Origin: JBCCMF01 sp038747545
Lineage (GTDB): Bacteria; Bacteroidota; Rhodothermia; Rhodothermales; JBCCMF01
Length of the DNA stretch: 64,000 nt
Assembly (NCBI GenBank): GCA_038747545.1
Contig: JBCDJT010000001.1
Location: 1 to 64,000 of the forward strand
Reading direction: 5' to 3'
Shown: positions 18,601-27,140 of the stretch, one piece after another
How positions within the stretch are numbered: position 1 is the stretch's first letter
Layout of the letters: every line of letters begins with the position of its first letter
Translations under genes and position numbers: made by a program
The notes under the pieces: model-generated
Database searches by the model: none
What the model was told of the DNA's origin: nothing
Seen by the model: the letters and a program-made list of their open reading frames with translations, nothing else

Positions 18601-18956
18601 GCACGAGCACGCCGCTGCAAGCCCTCGTGCTCATGAACGACCCGCAGTACGTGGAGGCCGCCCGCATGCTCGCCGAGCGCATGCTCCGCGAAGGTGGCGA
18701 CGCCGTGGACGACCAGCTAACCTTCGGTTTCCGCAAGCTCACCTCCCGCTTCCCCACCACCTCTGAACTCGACGAGCTCCGCGCACTCTACACTGCCGAG
18801 GCGGACTACTTCGGCACCAACCAAGCAGAAGCCCTCGATCTCCTCGCCGTCGGCGAATTCCCCCGCGATTCAGCCTTGCCTGCTAATCAGATCGCGGCAC
18901 TAACTGTTGTGGCTAGCACCGTGATGAACTTCGACGAAGCGGTGGTACGGCGCTAG
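15693..18956 (+). CDS. heme-binding lipoprotein with DUF1549, LamG-like and DUF1553 domains
   Basis: 1087 residues from a GTG start; lipobox LAGC at Cys17. Planctomycete-type cytochrome c domain with CxxCH at 50-54 ('CFACHGPD') and distal 'VVMPPPES'; DUF1549 (about 155-365) with a second CxxCH at 340-344 ('CAQCHDHKYDP'); a concanavalin/LamG-like domain (about 430-665); then DUF1553 (about 770-1040, 'NRLGLAEWLFQPDHPITSRVAVNRYWQ'-type region beginning at 775). Such proteins are thought to couple periplasmic electron transfer to use of complex polysaccharides. They are usually paired with a DUF1501 twin-arginine protein, which is absent downstream: the next gene converges after 6 bp. Confidence 0.87.
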   Translation: MSARGLILFLGVLLAGCGVDKPAHIVEAELTLPERVDFNLHVKPILSDRCFACHGPDAAAQSAGLALHTPERAYAALQQGSGHAIVPGKLGKSEAWARLISTDPDVVMPPPESNLTMTDREIALIGRWIEQGAEYKEHWSTISPESAALPAVADADWPSNDIDYFVLAELEQRAWAPSAEASKETLIRRVTFDLTGLPPTVDEIDAFLADDSPEAYERVVDRLLASDAHAERMATEWLDVARYADTHGYQDDGLRTMWPWRDWVIDAFKQNMPYNDFVTWQLAGDMLPNATKEQILASGFNRNHMQSQEGGIVLEEYRLQYVADRTHTFGKAFLGLTMECAQCHDHKYDPISQKEYYELFAFFNNAYELGNIPYTGEASPAMVLTDDEVDAQIVAIKEQVGQLGDALDVNAPRYDAPFEAWLDEASAAIDLDHGLVGDYPLDTLAIAKDDLYRFENNAGDRGSGYYWGDIDKLATVRAGVDGRALQLNGDGWLDMGEGKTRYAFDRENPFTVSFWFKTLVPGIEAPLMTKSAGLFNGRRGYRLDLREDGTFEASLNHVQPANALVLTTTDTIRTGQWQHVAFTYDGSSAPEGLVVYLDGQPMKTVVQADGLTQSIRKALAGDGTLNNWGDEGNLRLGFGGNNEPTIDSTLFDALKIYERRLSQLEVSALHTAPDTLSTLLALATYTEAQRAALRQHYVTVVDTDYRAALAEATDLRGEENTILTELPSVMVMKELPEPRDTYILDRGAYDAPTERVEPGTPSSFGGTFPEDLPPNRLGLAEWLFQPDHPITSRVAVNRYWQLIFGRGIVGTSDDFGNQGSLPTHPELLDHLAVAFSQDWDVRALIKRMVLSSTYRQTSYAEPEQLERDPENEWLARGPSFRLTAEMIRDNALATSGLLVPEVGGPSVKPYQPAGLWKEQATRNATEYVQDTGEKLYRRSMYTIWKRSTPPPSMMNFDASERNFCVTQRQRTSTPLQALVLMNDPQYVEAARMLAERMLREGGDAVDDQLTFGFRKLTSRFPTTSELDELRALYTAEADYFGTNQAEALDLLAVGEFPRDSALPANQIAALTVVASTVMNFDEAVVRR

Positions 18957-18962
18957 CTAGGC

Positions 18963-19802
18963 TCAAGCAGCCTGCCGAGCGGTGGCGTGTAGTTTTCGAG
19001 CAGCCATGCGCAGGAAGTTAGGCATGATGGTGTCGTGCGTGCGCTTCAGGAAGTTGGGCGCCTCCAGGCGGTGCATGATGCGTTCGTACTTCTCCTGACC
19101 GTGCGCCGCTACGATTTTGTCGCGGCGCTCGGGCTCGTGGAAGTGGAGGCTCATACCTCTGGGGTCGGCCTCGGGATGGAACTGCACGCCGACCAGCTCG
19201 GGCGAGAGCCGGACGCCCATCAGGGCGCGCTCCAGCGGGATGTGCGGGCGTTTTTTCTCGGTGCAGAGGATGGTGGCGCCCAGCTCGCGGAAGCGTTCAA
19301 ACTTGGGCTTCACCACCTGCCAGCTGCGGAAGTCGGCGGCGTAGAACGGGTTGGCGAGGCCGGAAAACAGTGCATCCCGCTTGCCCGCATCCGTCTGGTG
19401 AACGGGAAAGACGCCAAACGACGGCGAGCGCCGCTGAGTGACCTCAGCGAAGCCGAAGTGGCGCGCGATCAACTGGAACGAGTGGCAGATGAACAGCGCA
19501 TACTTCCGAGCGGCGGGTGCCGCCGACTGGTTGTGCTGCCACAGCGCGTCTAGCCATGCGAAGTAGTTGGCTTCCCATTCGAGGCCCTCGCCGTCGTACG
19601 GGCTGCCGGGGCCGCCTGACGAGATGAAGGCATCGAAGGCGTCGAGGTCGGGCATAACACCGTCGTAGCGCGTCTCGAAGACCTCGAACGCGATGGGCGT
19701 GTTGTGGAAACGGCCGTCGCAGGCGGTCAGCATCTCGCGGATGCAGCGCATGCCCTGGTTCGGCTCGCGTTTATACAGATCGATTACAGCTACTCGCATC
19801 AT
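18963..19802 (-). CDS. class I glutamine amidotransferase-like protein
   Basis: 279 residues, GMP-synthase-like GATase fold. Oxyanion strand 'FISSGGPGSPYD' (59-70), nucleophile Cys106 in 'LFICHSFQL', and the His209/Glu211 pair in 'GVQFHPEADP', so the triad is intact. It should hydrolyse glutamine to supply ammonia, or act as a gamma-glutamyl hydrolase, for a partner synthetase. No synthetase domain is fused; the likely partners are the two ATP-grasp genes just upstream in the same operon. The C-terminal 60 residues are basic ('LKRTHDTIMPNFLRMAARKL'). Last gene of a five-gene minus-strand run. Confidence 0.85.
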   Translation of the reverse strand: MMRVAVIDLYKREPNQGMRCIREMLTACDGRFHNTPIAFEVFETRYDGVMPDLDAFDAFISSGGPGSPYDGEGLEWEANYFAWLDALWQHNQSAAPAARKYALFICHSFQLIARHFGFAEVTQRRSPSFGVFPVHQTDAGKRDALFSGLANPFYAADFRSWQVVKPKFERFRELGATILCTEKKRPHIPLERALMGVRLSPELVGVQFHPEADPRGMSLHFHEPERRDKIVAAHGQEKYERIMHRLEAPNFLKRTHDTIMPNFLRMAARKLHATARQAA

Positions 19803-19913
19803 GGTGGGATGTAAGGGTAAGCAGGCACAGGTGCGCCATCACATCGTGCTAACGAGCCGTGGTGGCGACTCGTTACAGCATAAGTTAGGGCGTATGACGC
19901 GGGCGCGGGGCCG

Positions 19914-21272
19914 CTAGGCGTAACGAAGGATGAACATGGGCAGCGTCCCTCCCCCTGCCGTCACGTTGGCGAGGTCGGTGCTGGAGGTGCGGGTGAGGCA
20001 ACCGCCCATCATGGGGCCTACAATATACGGATCAAGGTCGATGACGGAAGGCACCATCTCCCACCCGCCGTTCTGCTGGATCAAGAACGGCTCGCGGTGA
20101 ATATCGACCTTCTCCTGCACCACATGGCCGTAGCGCAACCCGGTGGCGATGGCCTGGTCCCACTCCTCCGCCGACGCGTTGAAGCCGAGCGTCACGCCCT
20201 GACCGCCGTAGCCGTCGTTGGGCTTGATGACGAAGTACGAGCGGTTGTTGCGGATGAACGGCACCAGGTCAATGTCGAGGCCGCGAAATTGCGTGCGCTG
20301 CTCCCGCATACGTCGCGTCCACGGGATGTGCGCACCGATGGCGTACTGCTCGGCGGGCGTTAGGATGCTGGTGTACTGCTCATCGGTCAGGAAGACGAAC
20401 AGCGCTTTCTTGTGGACGAGGTTGGTGCGGAAGCTGTTCAGGTAGCACGTCTTCTGCGCCTTGTAGCCTTCCAGAAACGCCGCGCAGTCGTCCTTGATGT
20501 CGTAGTATTCCTTCAGCAGCAGGCGGCGGTACAGGATGTCGATCTTCTTGCCGTTGGCGTAGACCCACCCATCGCGGCATTCCAGCGCGCGCGGATCGAC
20601 GACCTCGCAGCCATACCCAAGCCGATGCAGGTAGTCGCGCAGCAAGTGGAACTCGTGAATCGTCGGCGTATCGAGCTTGTCGACGATGGCGAAGTGCGGC
20701 TTCTCCTTGCGCCCGCCGAACTCGTCCTGGTAGACATGCACCAGCGAGTGGATCAGGTGGTGCTGCGGCGACACGAACCGCACCGGGAAGCGCTTGGTGA
20801 ACTGCTGAAAGATGGGCAGCTGCTCGTAAATCTGAGCAAGCGCATGCACATACGCCAAGCCTGCTGGCGACTCCCCGTTGACCTCCACAAACTTGAACGA
20901 GTTCGCCGTGATAAACGAATCCATCCGCGACGTGGCCGAAAGCCGCAGCACGTTCGTCGGGATGGAGGCCAAGCTGATCTCCCAGTCGAACATACCCAGC
21001 TCGCGCTTCAGCAAGTCCTCATTGTTGAAGAACGTGGCGGCAATTTTGAGGATGGCTTGCCGGATCAGGTACGTCGTGTCCTGCACCCGCGTGTACATCT
21101 GCTCCGTCAGAAACGTCGGGCGGAGGCTGTGCGCCATCGTCCGGTCGCCGAAGAGCACGTGGCCTTCGCGCTGGAGATGGTGCAGCATCCCCATCTGCTG
21201 CTCCGCCGCCGCCAAGCCGTTGGCGATCAGCTGATGGTAATGGTCGAGGGCTGGGCGGAGGCGTTCGCGCAT
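19914..21272 (-). CDS. circularly permuted ATP-grasp protein
   Basis: 452 residues. The metal-binding motif 'EVNGESPAG' (130-138) comes before the glycine-rich nucleotide loop 'KPNDGYGGQG' (350-359), the reverse of ordinary ATP-grasp order, which marks the circularly permuted type. The end 'GCLTRTSSTDLANVTAGGG' also fits that family. Cp-ATP-grasp proteins are predicted to join a carboxylate to an amine or thiol using ATP, in peptide or amide synthesis; few have known products. It lies 128 bp after the other ATP-grasp gene and 111 bp before the amidotransferase. Confidence 0.85.
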   Translation of the reverse strand: MRERLRPALDHYHQLIANGLAAAEQQMGMLHHLQREGHVLFGDRTMAHSLRPTFLTEQMYTRVQDTTYLIRQAILKIAATFFNNEDLLKRELGMFDWEISLASIPTNVLRLSATSRMDSFITANSFKFVEVNGESPAGLAYVHALAQIYEQLPIFQQFTKRFPVRFVSPQHHLIHSLVHVYQDEFGGRKEKPHFAIVDKLDTPTIHEFHLLRDYLHRLGYGCEVVDPRALECRDGWVYANGKKIDILYRRLLLKEYYDIKDDCAAFLEGYKAQKTCYLNSFRTNLVHKKALFVFLTDEQYTSILTPAEQYAIGAHIPWTRRMREQRTQFRGLDIDLVPFIRNNRSYFVIKPNDGYGGQGVTLGFNASAEEWDQAIATGLRYGHVVQEKVDIHREPFLIQQNGGWEMVPSVIDLDPYIVGPMMGGCLTRTSSTDLANVTAGGGTLPMFILRYA

Positions 21273-21400
21273 GGTTTATTGCGTTGGCGCGTCGGTGCGT
21301 GGGCACGTGAGCGCGTCTGGGAGGGAGTGAACGTTGAGGCAGCGCATCGCTTCGGCTGGACGCGTTCACGTTGAGCGAAGCGAACGCGCAGACGCATGCA

Positions 21401-22324
21401 TCACACCCACTGCCGCTTGCGGCGGGGCTGCTTGGCTTTCTTGACGAGGAACGCCGCCACCGAGCGGATCACCCACTCGTAGTTCTCGGCGCCCACCGAG
21501 TGGTAGTCGGCGTCGGGAGCGGGGTTCATGAAGTCGATGGCGATGGGCACGCCGTCGCGCACAGCAAACTCGACGGTGTTCATGTCGTAGCCGAGGGCCT
21601 TGCAGATGGCCAGCACGTCGCGCTCCATCTTGGCGAAGAGGTCGGCGGGGATGTCGCCTTCGGGTACGTCGTGGTAGCGCAGGTGCGGCTCGGCGAGGGG
21701 GTTGTACTTCATGATCCGCACGTCGCGCTGGCCGATGCCGTAGCAGCGGAAATACGACTCGAAGTCGATGCCTTCCTGGAGCAGCATGCAGTCGGTGCCC
21801 GAGGCGTCGTAGGCCGCGTACAGGTCTTCGGGCGTCTCGCACTTGCTCACGCCGCGCCAGCCGCCGCCGTCGTGGGGCTTCAGAAAGCACGGGAAGCCGA
21901 CGTATTCCATCACCTTGTCCCAGCTCAGCGGGTACTTCAGGTTGCGGTATGAGGTCGCCTCCGTATTCTCCGGGCGCTCTTTGTGCGGCAAGATGAGGCT
22001 CTTCGGCACGGCCACGCCCGCCTCCTCGGCAATCACGTTGTCGATGAACTTGTCATCGGCGCTCCACCAGAACGGATTGTTGACGATGTACGTGCCTTTG
22101 AGGGCCGCCCACTTCAGGAACGAGCGGTAAAACGGCACCTCGTGCGAGATGCGGTCCAGAATGACTTCGTACTCACGTTCGCCGTTCATAAACACGGCAT
22201 CGACCTCCACAAACTCGGCGTGGACGCCTTTGTCGGCGTAGGTGTCGTTGATAAAGGCGATGAGGCCATCGGGGAACGTGGTTTCCATGCCCCGGATGAC
22301 GCCAATTTTCTTCAGGTCAGGCAT
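21401..22324 (-). CDS. ATP-grasp ligase, RimK/D-Ala ligase superfamily
   Basis: 307 residues in normal ATP-grasp order: N-terminal pre-ATP domain with 'NNPFWWSADDKFIDNVIAEE' (82-101), nucleotide loop 'FLKPHDGGGWRGV' (147-159), hinge 'MLLQEGID' (180-187), and metal ligands in 'IDFMNPAPDAD' (263-273). It should catalyse ATP-dependent carboxylate-amine ligation through an acylphosphate. Substrates unknown. The C-terminus is strongly basic ('KKAKQPRRKRQ'). It sits 40 bp after the esterase gene and before the permuted ATP-grasp gene, giving two ligases in one operon. Confidence 0.85.
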   Translation of the reverse strand: MPDLKKIGVIRGMETTFPDGLIAFINDTYADKGVHAEFVEVDAVFMNGEREYEVILDRISHEVPFYRSFLKWAALKGTYIVNNPFWWSADDKFIDNVIAEEAGVAVPKSLILPHKERPENTEATSYRNLKYPLSWDKVMEYVGFPCFLKPHDGGGWRGVSKCETPEDLYAAYDASGTDCMLLQEGIDFESYFRCYGIGQRDVRIMKYNPLAEPHLRYHDVPEGDIPADLFAKMERDVLAICKALGYDMNTVEFAVRDGVPIAIDFMNPAPDADYHSVGAENYEWVIRSVAAFLVKKAKQPRRKRQWV

Positions 22325-22364
22325 TGGTATCTGATCTATAGATAGACTGTTGAGAAGGGCTGAT

Positions 22365-23075
22365 TCAGCCGATGTGTTGCTTGATCTGGTCGCGCCACCA
22401 CGGCCAGTCGTGCCCGAAGGCGCCGGGCTGCACCTCCAGCGTGTGCGGCACGGCCTTGCCGGAGAAGAGGTGGCTCAGATGCACGTTGGCGTCGATGCAC
22501 GGGTCGTGCTCGCCGGCTGTCAGGATGATGCGCATGCGGCGGAGCGCTTCGAGCTGCCCGTGGTCGCTCAGGTTGGCGAGGTAGTCCACGGGGTTGCTGA
22601 AGTAGACGTCGTCGCTGTAGAAGCCGCCCATGAACGAGCGGATGTCGTAGGCGCCGCTGAGCGAGATGACCTTGCCAAACTGCCACGGCTGCTTGCAGGC
22701 CATGTTGATGGCGTGGTAGCCGCCGAAGCTAGCGCCCGCGACCATGATGAAGCTGTGGCCCGTGTTGCGGATGTAGGGCAGCACCTCGTTGAAGATGTAC
22801 GCCTCGTACTGCTGCTGCCGTTTGATGCGCACGTGCGGGTGGACCTGCTTGTTGTAAAAGCTCTCGGCATCCACCGAGTCCACGCAGATGACCTGGTTCT
22901 GCCCATGCTCCAACTGCGGGCTGAGGGCGGCGATCATCTTGAAGTCTTCCCACTCGTAGAAGCGACCGAGGCTGCTGGGAAAGACGAGCAGCGGCGTGCC
23001 AGCGTGGCCGAAGTGGAGTAGCTCCATGTCGCGACCAAGCGATGGGCTCCACCATGAGCGATAGTTGCGTTGCAT
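22365..23075 (-). CDS. putative esterase, alpha/beta hydrolase
   Basis: 236 residues, related to the esterase D/antigen-85-like group. Nucleophile Ser116 in 'GASFGGYHA', acid Asp191 in 'TAGEHDPC', His222 in 'FGHDWPWW'. No signal peptide, so cytosolic. The start at 23075 is chosen because it lies 11 bp after the malQ stop and begins 'QRNYRSWWSPSLGRDMELL', the normal N-terminus of this family; the long upstream extension in frame overlaps malQ and is a shadow. It may hydrolyse or transfer an acyl group on the product of the neighbouring ligases. Confidence 0.82.
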   Translation of the reverse strand: MQRNYRSWWSPSLGRDMELLHFGHAGTPLLVFPSSLGRFYEWEDFKMIAALSPQLEHGQNQVICVDSVDAESFYNKQVHPHVRIKRQQQYEAYIFNEVLPYIRNTGHSFIMVAGASFGGYHAINMACKQPWQFGKVISLSGAYDIRSFMGGFYSDDVYFSNPVDYLANLSDHGQLEALRRMRIILTAGEHDPCIDANVHLSHLFSGKAVPHTLEVQPGAFGHDWPWWRDQIKQHIG

Positions 23076-23086
23076 AGGTTCTGATG

Positions 23087-25033
23087 TCAAGAGCGGTCGC
23101 CGCGCTGCGCCAGCCGCGAAGCGGTGGCGTTGAGCGTGTCGGCGGTGAGGATGTGTTCGAGCGTGACCGGCATGCGGTACGTCCAGTTGAAATCGTTTGT
23201 GGTGCCCGGAATGTTGACGCGCTCGTCGTCGGGCGAGAGCAGGTACAGCGACGCGTCGAGCGCCAGCCAGTCCTGCAGCTGGAAGAAGACCAGCTTCGCC
23301 GCGCCATCGAGTTGGTGTTGCAGGATGGCCTCGACCAAGGCTGGCGTCATCACCGCGGGCACGGCATCGCCCCAGCCGATGTTGAGGGCGTAGCCGTCGC
23401 GGTCCAGCTGCTCCTCGTGCCACCACCCACGCAGCGTGGACGAGTCGTGCACGGAGACCGTGGCCACGGCTTCGGCGCGGTACGTGGCGGGGGCGATATA
23501 CGGCTGGCCGGGCACGTCGAAGCGTCGGGCCCAGCGCTCTACATACAGGCTGAGGATGCCCAGCTCGTCGAGCACACGCGGCACGCACGGCGGCACGGCG
23601 CCGAGGTCTTCGGCACACGCCAGCATGGGCGTAGCTTCCAGCATCATCTGCAGCAGTTCCCGGCCGTGGTCGGCCCAGAGGCCGTCGGCTTGGTCTTCGA
23701 GAGCGGCGAACGTATCGCGCAGGCGCTGCTGTTCCTCGGAGCTAAGCGTGGCGTAGGCCGACGTTTCGTCGTAAAACCAGTGCGGGTAGAACGCGCCCTC
23801 GCGCTCCAGCAGCGTGCGGTCGCGGTGCCAGCTCAGCAGCGCCGTGCGTACGGGCTCGGGCTCAGCGAGCGCCGCGATAGCCTTCTCGCTCGCCACCTCG
23901 GGCTTGAGCCGGAACAGCGGCTGGTTGCCGATCTGCCTGAGGTAGGCCTCGGCTACACGTTCGGCCTCGTCTCCACAGTGGTTGAGCAGCGTTGTCGCGC
24001 TGATGTGCGGCTCGCTGAGCCACGTGATGCGGGCTTCGCCGAACCCCAAGGCGTTGAGATCCGCGCGGCTCAGGCCGAGCGATGGCTTGTAGTGACCTAG
24101 CAGGCCTGCATCGGCAGTGCCGGGGATCTGCCACAGGCGGAAGAAGCCGAGGACGTGGTCGATGCGGTAGGCGTGGTAGAACTTGTCGGCCTGCTTCAGG
24201 CGATCGATCCACCAGCTGTACTTGTCGCGCTTGAGTGCTGGCCAGTTGTAGACCGGGAAGCCCCAGTTCTGCCCCTCGCGCGAGAACATGTCGGGCGGGG
24301 CGCCAGCGCGCTCGCGCATGTCGAAGTAGTCGCGGTGCAGCCACACGTCTACACTGTCTTCGCCCATCAGAATGGGGATGTCGCCTTTGAGGTAGACCCC
24401 CAACGCCTCCATCGCTTGCGTGGCCTGCATGAGCTGGTCTTCTAGCAGGTACTGTACCCATGCGTAGAAGCGCGCAGCATCGGGGTTATCCGACCAAACG
24501 GCATCGACATCAGCCATCGTAGGCGCCTGCTGGTTGGGCCAGTCGAGCCAGCTTGCTTGGTCGTGCTGGTCCTTCAAGACGCGGAAGGCCGCGTACGGAT
24601 GCACCCACGGGTTCTCGTCGATCCACGCGCTCAGCCCCGTTGCCGTTTCTGACGATAGGCCGTCTCCATAGACCCGCTTCAGGACGTCCAGCTTGAAATC
24701 TAGCACCTCGTGATACGCCAAGCGCTCGCTGGACTCAAAGCGCAGGCGGGCGGCATCGATCTCTTGGCGATAGGCCTCCACGCCCGGAACGGTGTCCAGG
24801 CGCAAGTGGATGGGGTGCAGGGCAAACGCACTCAGCGCTGAGTACGGGCCGTTGTTGTGCCCCGTATCGTTGATGGGTAGGATCTGGATGACCTTAAGGC
24901 CGACCTGTGCGCACCACTTCGCCAGCCTGAACAGGTCCTCGAACTCGCCCACGCCCACGCTGGCCTCCGACCGCAGCGACGTGACGGGAACCATGACGCC
25001 CGCCAATTTTTGATCGATTGAAAATGCCTTCAC
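23087..25033 (-). CDS. malQ: 4-alpha-glucanotransferase (GH77)
   Basis: 648 residues from a GTG start. GH77 amylomaltase motifs are complete: 'IQILPINDTG' (49-58), nucleophile Asp292 in 'YRIDHVLGFFRLW', acid/base Glu475 in 'CAEDLGAVP' and Asp530 in 'VSVHDSSTLRGWW'. Transfers alpha-1,4-glucan segments in glycogen or maltodextrin metabolism; cytosolic. It is the first gene of the operon with the esterase, two ATP-grasp proteins and an amidotransferase. No other glycogen gene lies beside it, which is unusual and hints that this operon links glucan metabolism to an amide-forming pathway. Confidence 0.92.
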   Translation of the reverse strand: MKAFSIDQKLAGVMVPVTSLRSEASVGVGEFEDLFRLAKWCAQVGLKVIQILPINDTGHNNGPYSALSAFALHPIHLRLDTVPGVEAYRQEIDAARLRFESSERLAYHEVLDFKLDVLKRVYGDGLSSETATGLSAWIDENPWVHPYAAFRVLKDQHDQASWLDWPNQQAPTMADVDAVWSDNPDAARFYAWVQYLLEDQLMQATQAMEALGVYLKGDIPILMGEDSVDVWLHRDYFDMRERAGAPPDMFSREGQNWGFPVYNWPALKRDKYSWWIDRLKQADKFYHAYRIDHVLGFFRLWQIPGTADAGLLGHYKPSLGLSRADLNALGFGEARITWLSEPHISATTLLNHCGDEAERVAEAYLRQIGNQPLFRLKPEVASEKAIAALAEPEPVRTALLSWHRDRTLLEREGAFYPHWFYDETSAYATLSSEEQQRLRDTFAALEDQADGLWADHGRELLQMMLEATPMLACAEDLGAVPPCVPRVLDELGILSLYVERWARRFDVPGQPYIAPATYRAEAVATVSVHDSSTLRGWWHEEQLDRDGYALNIGWGDAVPAVMTPALVEAILQHQLDGAAKLVFFQLQDWLALDASLYLLSPDDERVNIPGTTNDFNWTYRMPVTLEHILTADTLNATASRLAQRGDRS

Positions 25034-25273
25034 TGCACGTCTGCCCGGTCTACTTTGCGGTGAGGAGCGGAGAAATCGCTCTGAACCTGCAAAATACGGC
25101 GGTTTTGTTGGGTTTCATTTTACACTGGAAGCCTTTCCGCCGTTCTTGTGGTCCATCTTGCAGCAATATTCGCCGAATCGCCACAGCTTCTCTATGTGAT
25201 TAGGGTGCTGGTGTGAATCGCAGGCGAAGCAGGCTGCGTTTGTCGTGATCTGTCCCAAGTTTTACTGCCTCTT

Positions 25274-27109
25274 TTGACGCCTCACGCCCTTCGTTCGACG
25301 CTCAACCAGCCGGGAACGGTGTTGCTTGATGCCTCGGAAGCCTCGCGCCCCGAGGAACGCCACTCGCTGCTGTTCGCCCGTCCCGTTGAAGTCCTCCTCG
25401 CTGCTACCCCAACACAGGTACGCGGCGTCCTTGCGCGGATCGACGCGGCGGTAGCGGATGGCTACTATGTGTCGGGCTTCATGAGCTACGAGGCCGCTTC
25501 TGCCTGGGAGCCAACGCTTCCCCACCACCCGGCCGACGCGCTATTGTGCTGGTTTGGCGTGTATGAGCGGGCGACAGCGGTATCCGACGATCTGCTGCTG
25601 GATACACTCCAGGAGCACGGCAGCATGGGCCTTGGAGACACGCCTACGTTCGGCCTCTCCCAACAGGCATATGGGGAAAAGATCGACGCGATTAAGTCGC
25701 TCATCTACGAGGGCGAGGTCTACCAGATCAACTTCACGGATGCGCTCACCTTCTCGTTCTCTGGCGCAACGCTCGACCTCTATGCCGCCCTCAGAAAAGA
25801 GCAAAAGGTACCGTTCGGCGCTTGGCTGAACTTGGGCGCGCAGCAGATCCTCAGCTTCTCGCCGGAGCTCTTCTTCGCCCGCGACGACCGACGCCTGTGG
25901 ACCCGCCCCATGAAGGGGACGACGCACCGTGGCCACACAGCAGCGGAAGACGCCCGACTTGCCGATGCCCTCCGCGCTGACGCGAAGTCGCAGGCCGAAA
26001 ACCTGATGATCGTGGACTTGCTCCGCAACGACCTCTCGCTCGTCTGCGAGCCCGGTAGCGTACACGTCCCGGCGTTGTTTGAGGTAGAGCCGTATCGCAC
26101 GCTGCATCAGATGACCTCGACGGTAGAAGGACGGCTAGTGGACGGTGCCACCTACGCCAATATCTTCACGGCGCTCTTCCCCTGTGGGTCCGTCACCGGC
26201 GCGCCCAAGCTGCGGTCGATGGCGCACATCCACGCGCTGGAGCGGCAGGCACGCGGCGTGTATTGCGGCACCATCGGCTACATCGCCCCCGACGACCGCG
26301 CCGTGTTCAACGTGGCGATTCGCACGGTCACGGTGGATGGCCAGCAGGCCGCGATGGGCGTGGGCAGCGGCATCGTGTGGGACTCGGATGCTGATGCCGA
26401 GTATGCGGAGTGCCTCCTCAAGGCCTCGTTCGTCAGCCGTGCGCTGACCCCACCGTTGCCGCCAGGGACGGGACTGATCGAAACCATGCGCGTGGCCGGC
26501 GGGCAGATTGCTTTGCTCGACCTGCACCTCGACCGGCTGGCGCGTTCAGCCACCGCACTCGCCTTTGTCCTCGACCGCACAGCCACACGCGAAGCGATCG
26601 TGCAACAGGTTCGGACAGGAGACCCTTCAGTCTACGTGCTGCGCTTGGTGCTCCACCGCAACGGCACTGTGACCTTCAGCACCCGCAACGCCGCCTCGTT
26701 CGGTGCGCCCTTGCAGGCGCTGCTCGTGGAAGCCGACCTCGACCCAAGCGACCCGCGCCTCCGTCACAAAACCACGGCTCGCGATGTGTACACGGCGGCG
26801 TACGAGCGCGCGCAAGCGGCAGGCTACGACGAGGCCCTGCTTGTCGACGGCGATGGCTATGTGACCGAGGGGTCGCGCAGCAATGTCTTTGTCCGCTTCG
26901 GCGAGACCTGGCACACGCCACCGACTACACTCGGCCTGCTCGGTGGCGTTTATCGCCAACACTGGCTCGACACCGACCCGAACGTGATCGAACGGCCCAT
27001 CCACCGCCTCGATGTGCAGCGCGCCGACGAAGTGGTCCTGACCAATGCCGTGTGGGGACGTGTGCCGTGCGTTGTTGCGGCTGAAGAAACAGCCTTGGCG
27101 GACAGATAA
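25274..27109 (+). CDS. pabBC: aminodeoxychorismate synthase I fused to aminodeoxychorismate lyase
   Basis: 611 residues from TTG. N-terminal PabB chorismate-binding part (about 1-395) with 'GEVYQINFTDAL', 'LMIVDLLRNDLS' and 'FPCGSVTGAPKL'; C-terminal PabC PLP fold-type IV lyase (about 400-610) with PLP Lys in 'RHKTTARDVY' and 'DEALLVDGDGYVTEG'. Together they make 4-aminobenzoate for folate from chorismate and ammonia; the PabA glutaminase is not adjacent. The fusion is common in Bacteroidota and others. The start is in the divergent gap from malQ; no ATG fits the conserved N-terminus. Converges with the GHL10 gene. Confidence 0.9.
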   Translation: MTPHALRSTLNQPGTVLLDASEASRPEERHSLLFARPVEVLLAATPTQVRGVLARIDAAVADGYYVSGFMSYEAASAWEPTLPHHPADALLCWFGVYERATAVSDDLLLDTLQEHGSMGLGDTPTFGLSQQAYGEKIDAIKSLIYEGEVYQINFTDALTFSFSGATLDLYAALRKEQKVPFGAWLNLGAQQILSFSPELFFARDDRRLWTRPMKGTTHRGHTAAEDARLADALRADAKSQAENLMIVDLLRNDLSLVCEPGSVHVPALFEVEPYRTLHQMTSTVEGRLVDGATYANIFTALFPCGSVTGAPKLRSMAHIHALERQARGVYCGTIGYIAPDDRAVFNVAIRTVTVDGQQAAMGVGSGIVWDSDADAEYAECLLKASFVSRALTPPLPPGTGLIETMRVAGGQIALLDLHLDRLARSATALAFVLDRTATREAIVQQVRTGDPSVYVLRLVLHRNGTVTFSTRNAASFGAPLQALLVEADLDPSDPRLRHKTTARDVYTAAYERAQAAGYDEALLVDGDGYVTEGSRSNVFVRFGETWHTPPTTLGLLGGVYRQHWLDTDPNVIERPIHRLDVQRADEVVLTNAVWGRVPCVVAAEETALADR

Positions 27110-27140
27110 CGCCAAGATTGGTACAAGCGACGGAGACGAG

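Noticed and set aside
23076..23618. Extension of the esterase frame into malQ
   Set aside because: It overlaps malQ in another frame; the esterase family start is at 23075.
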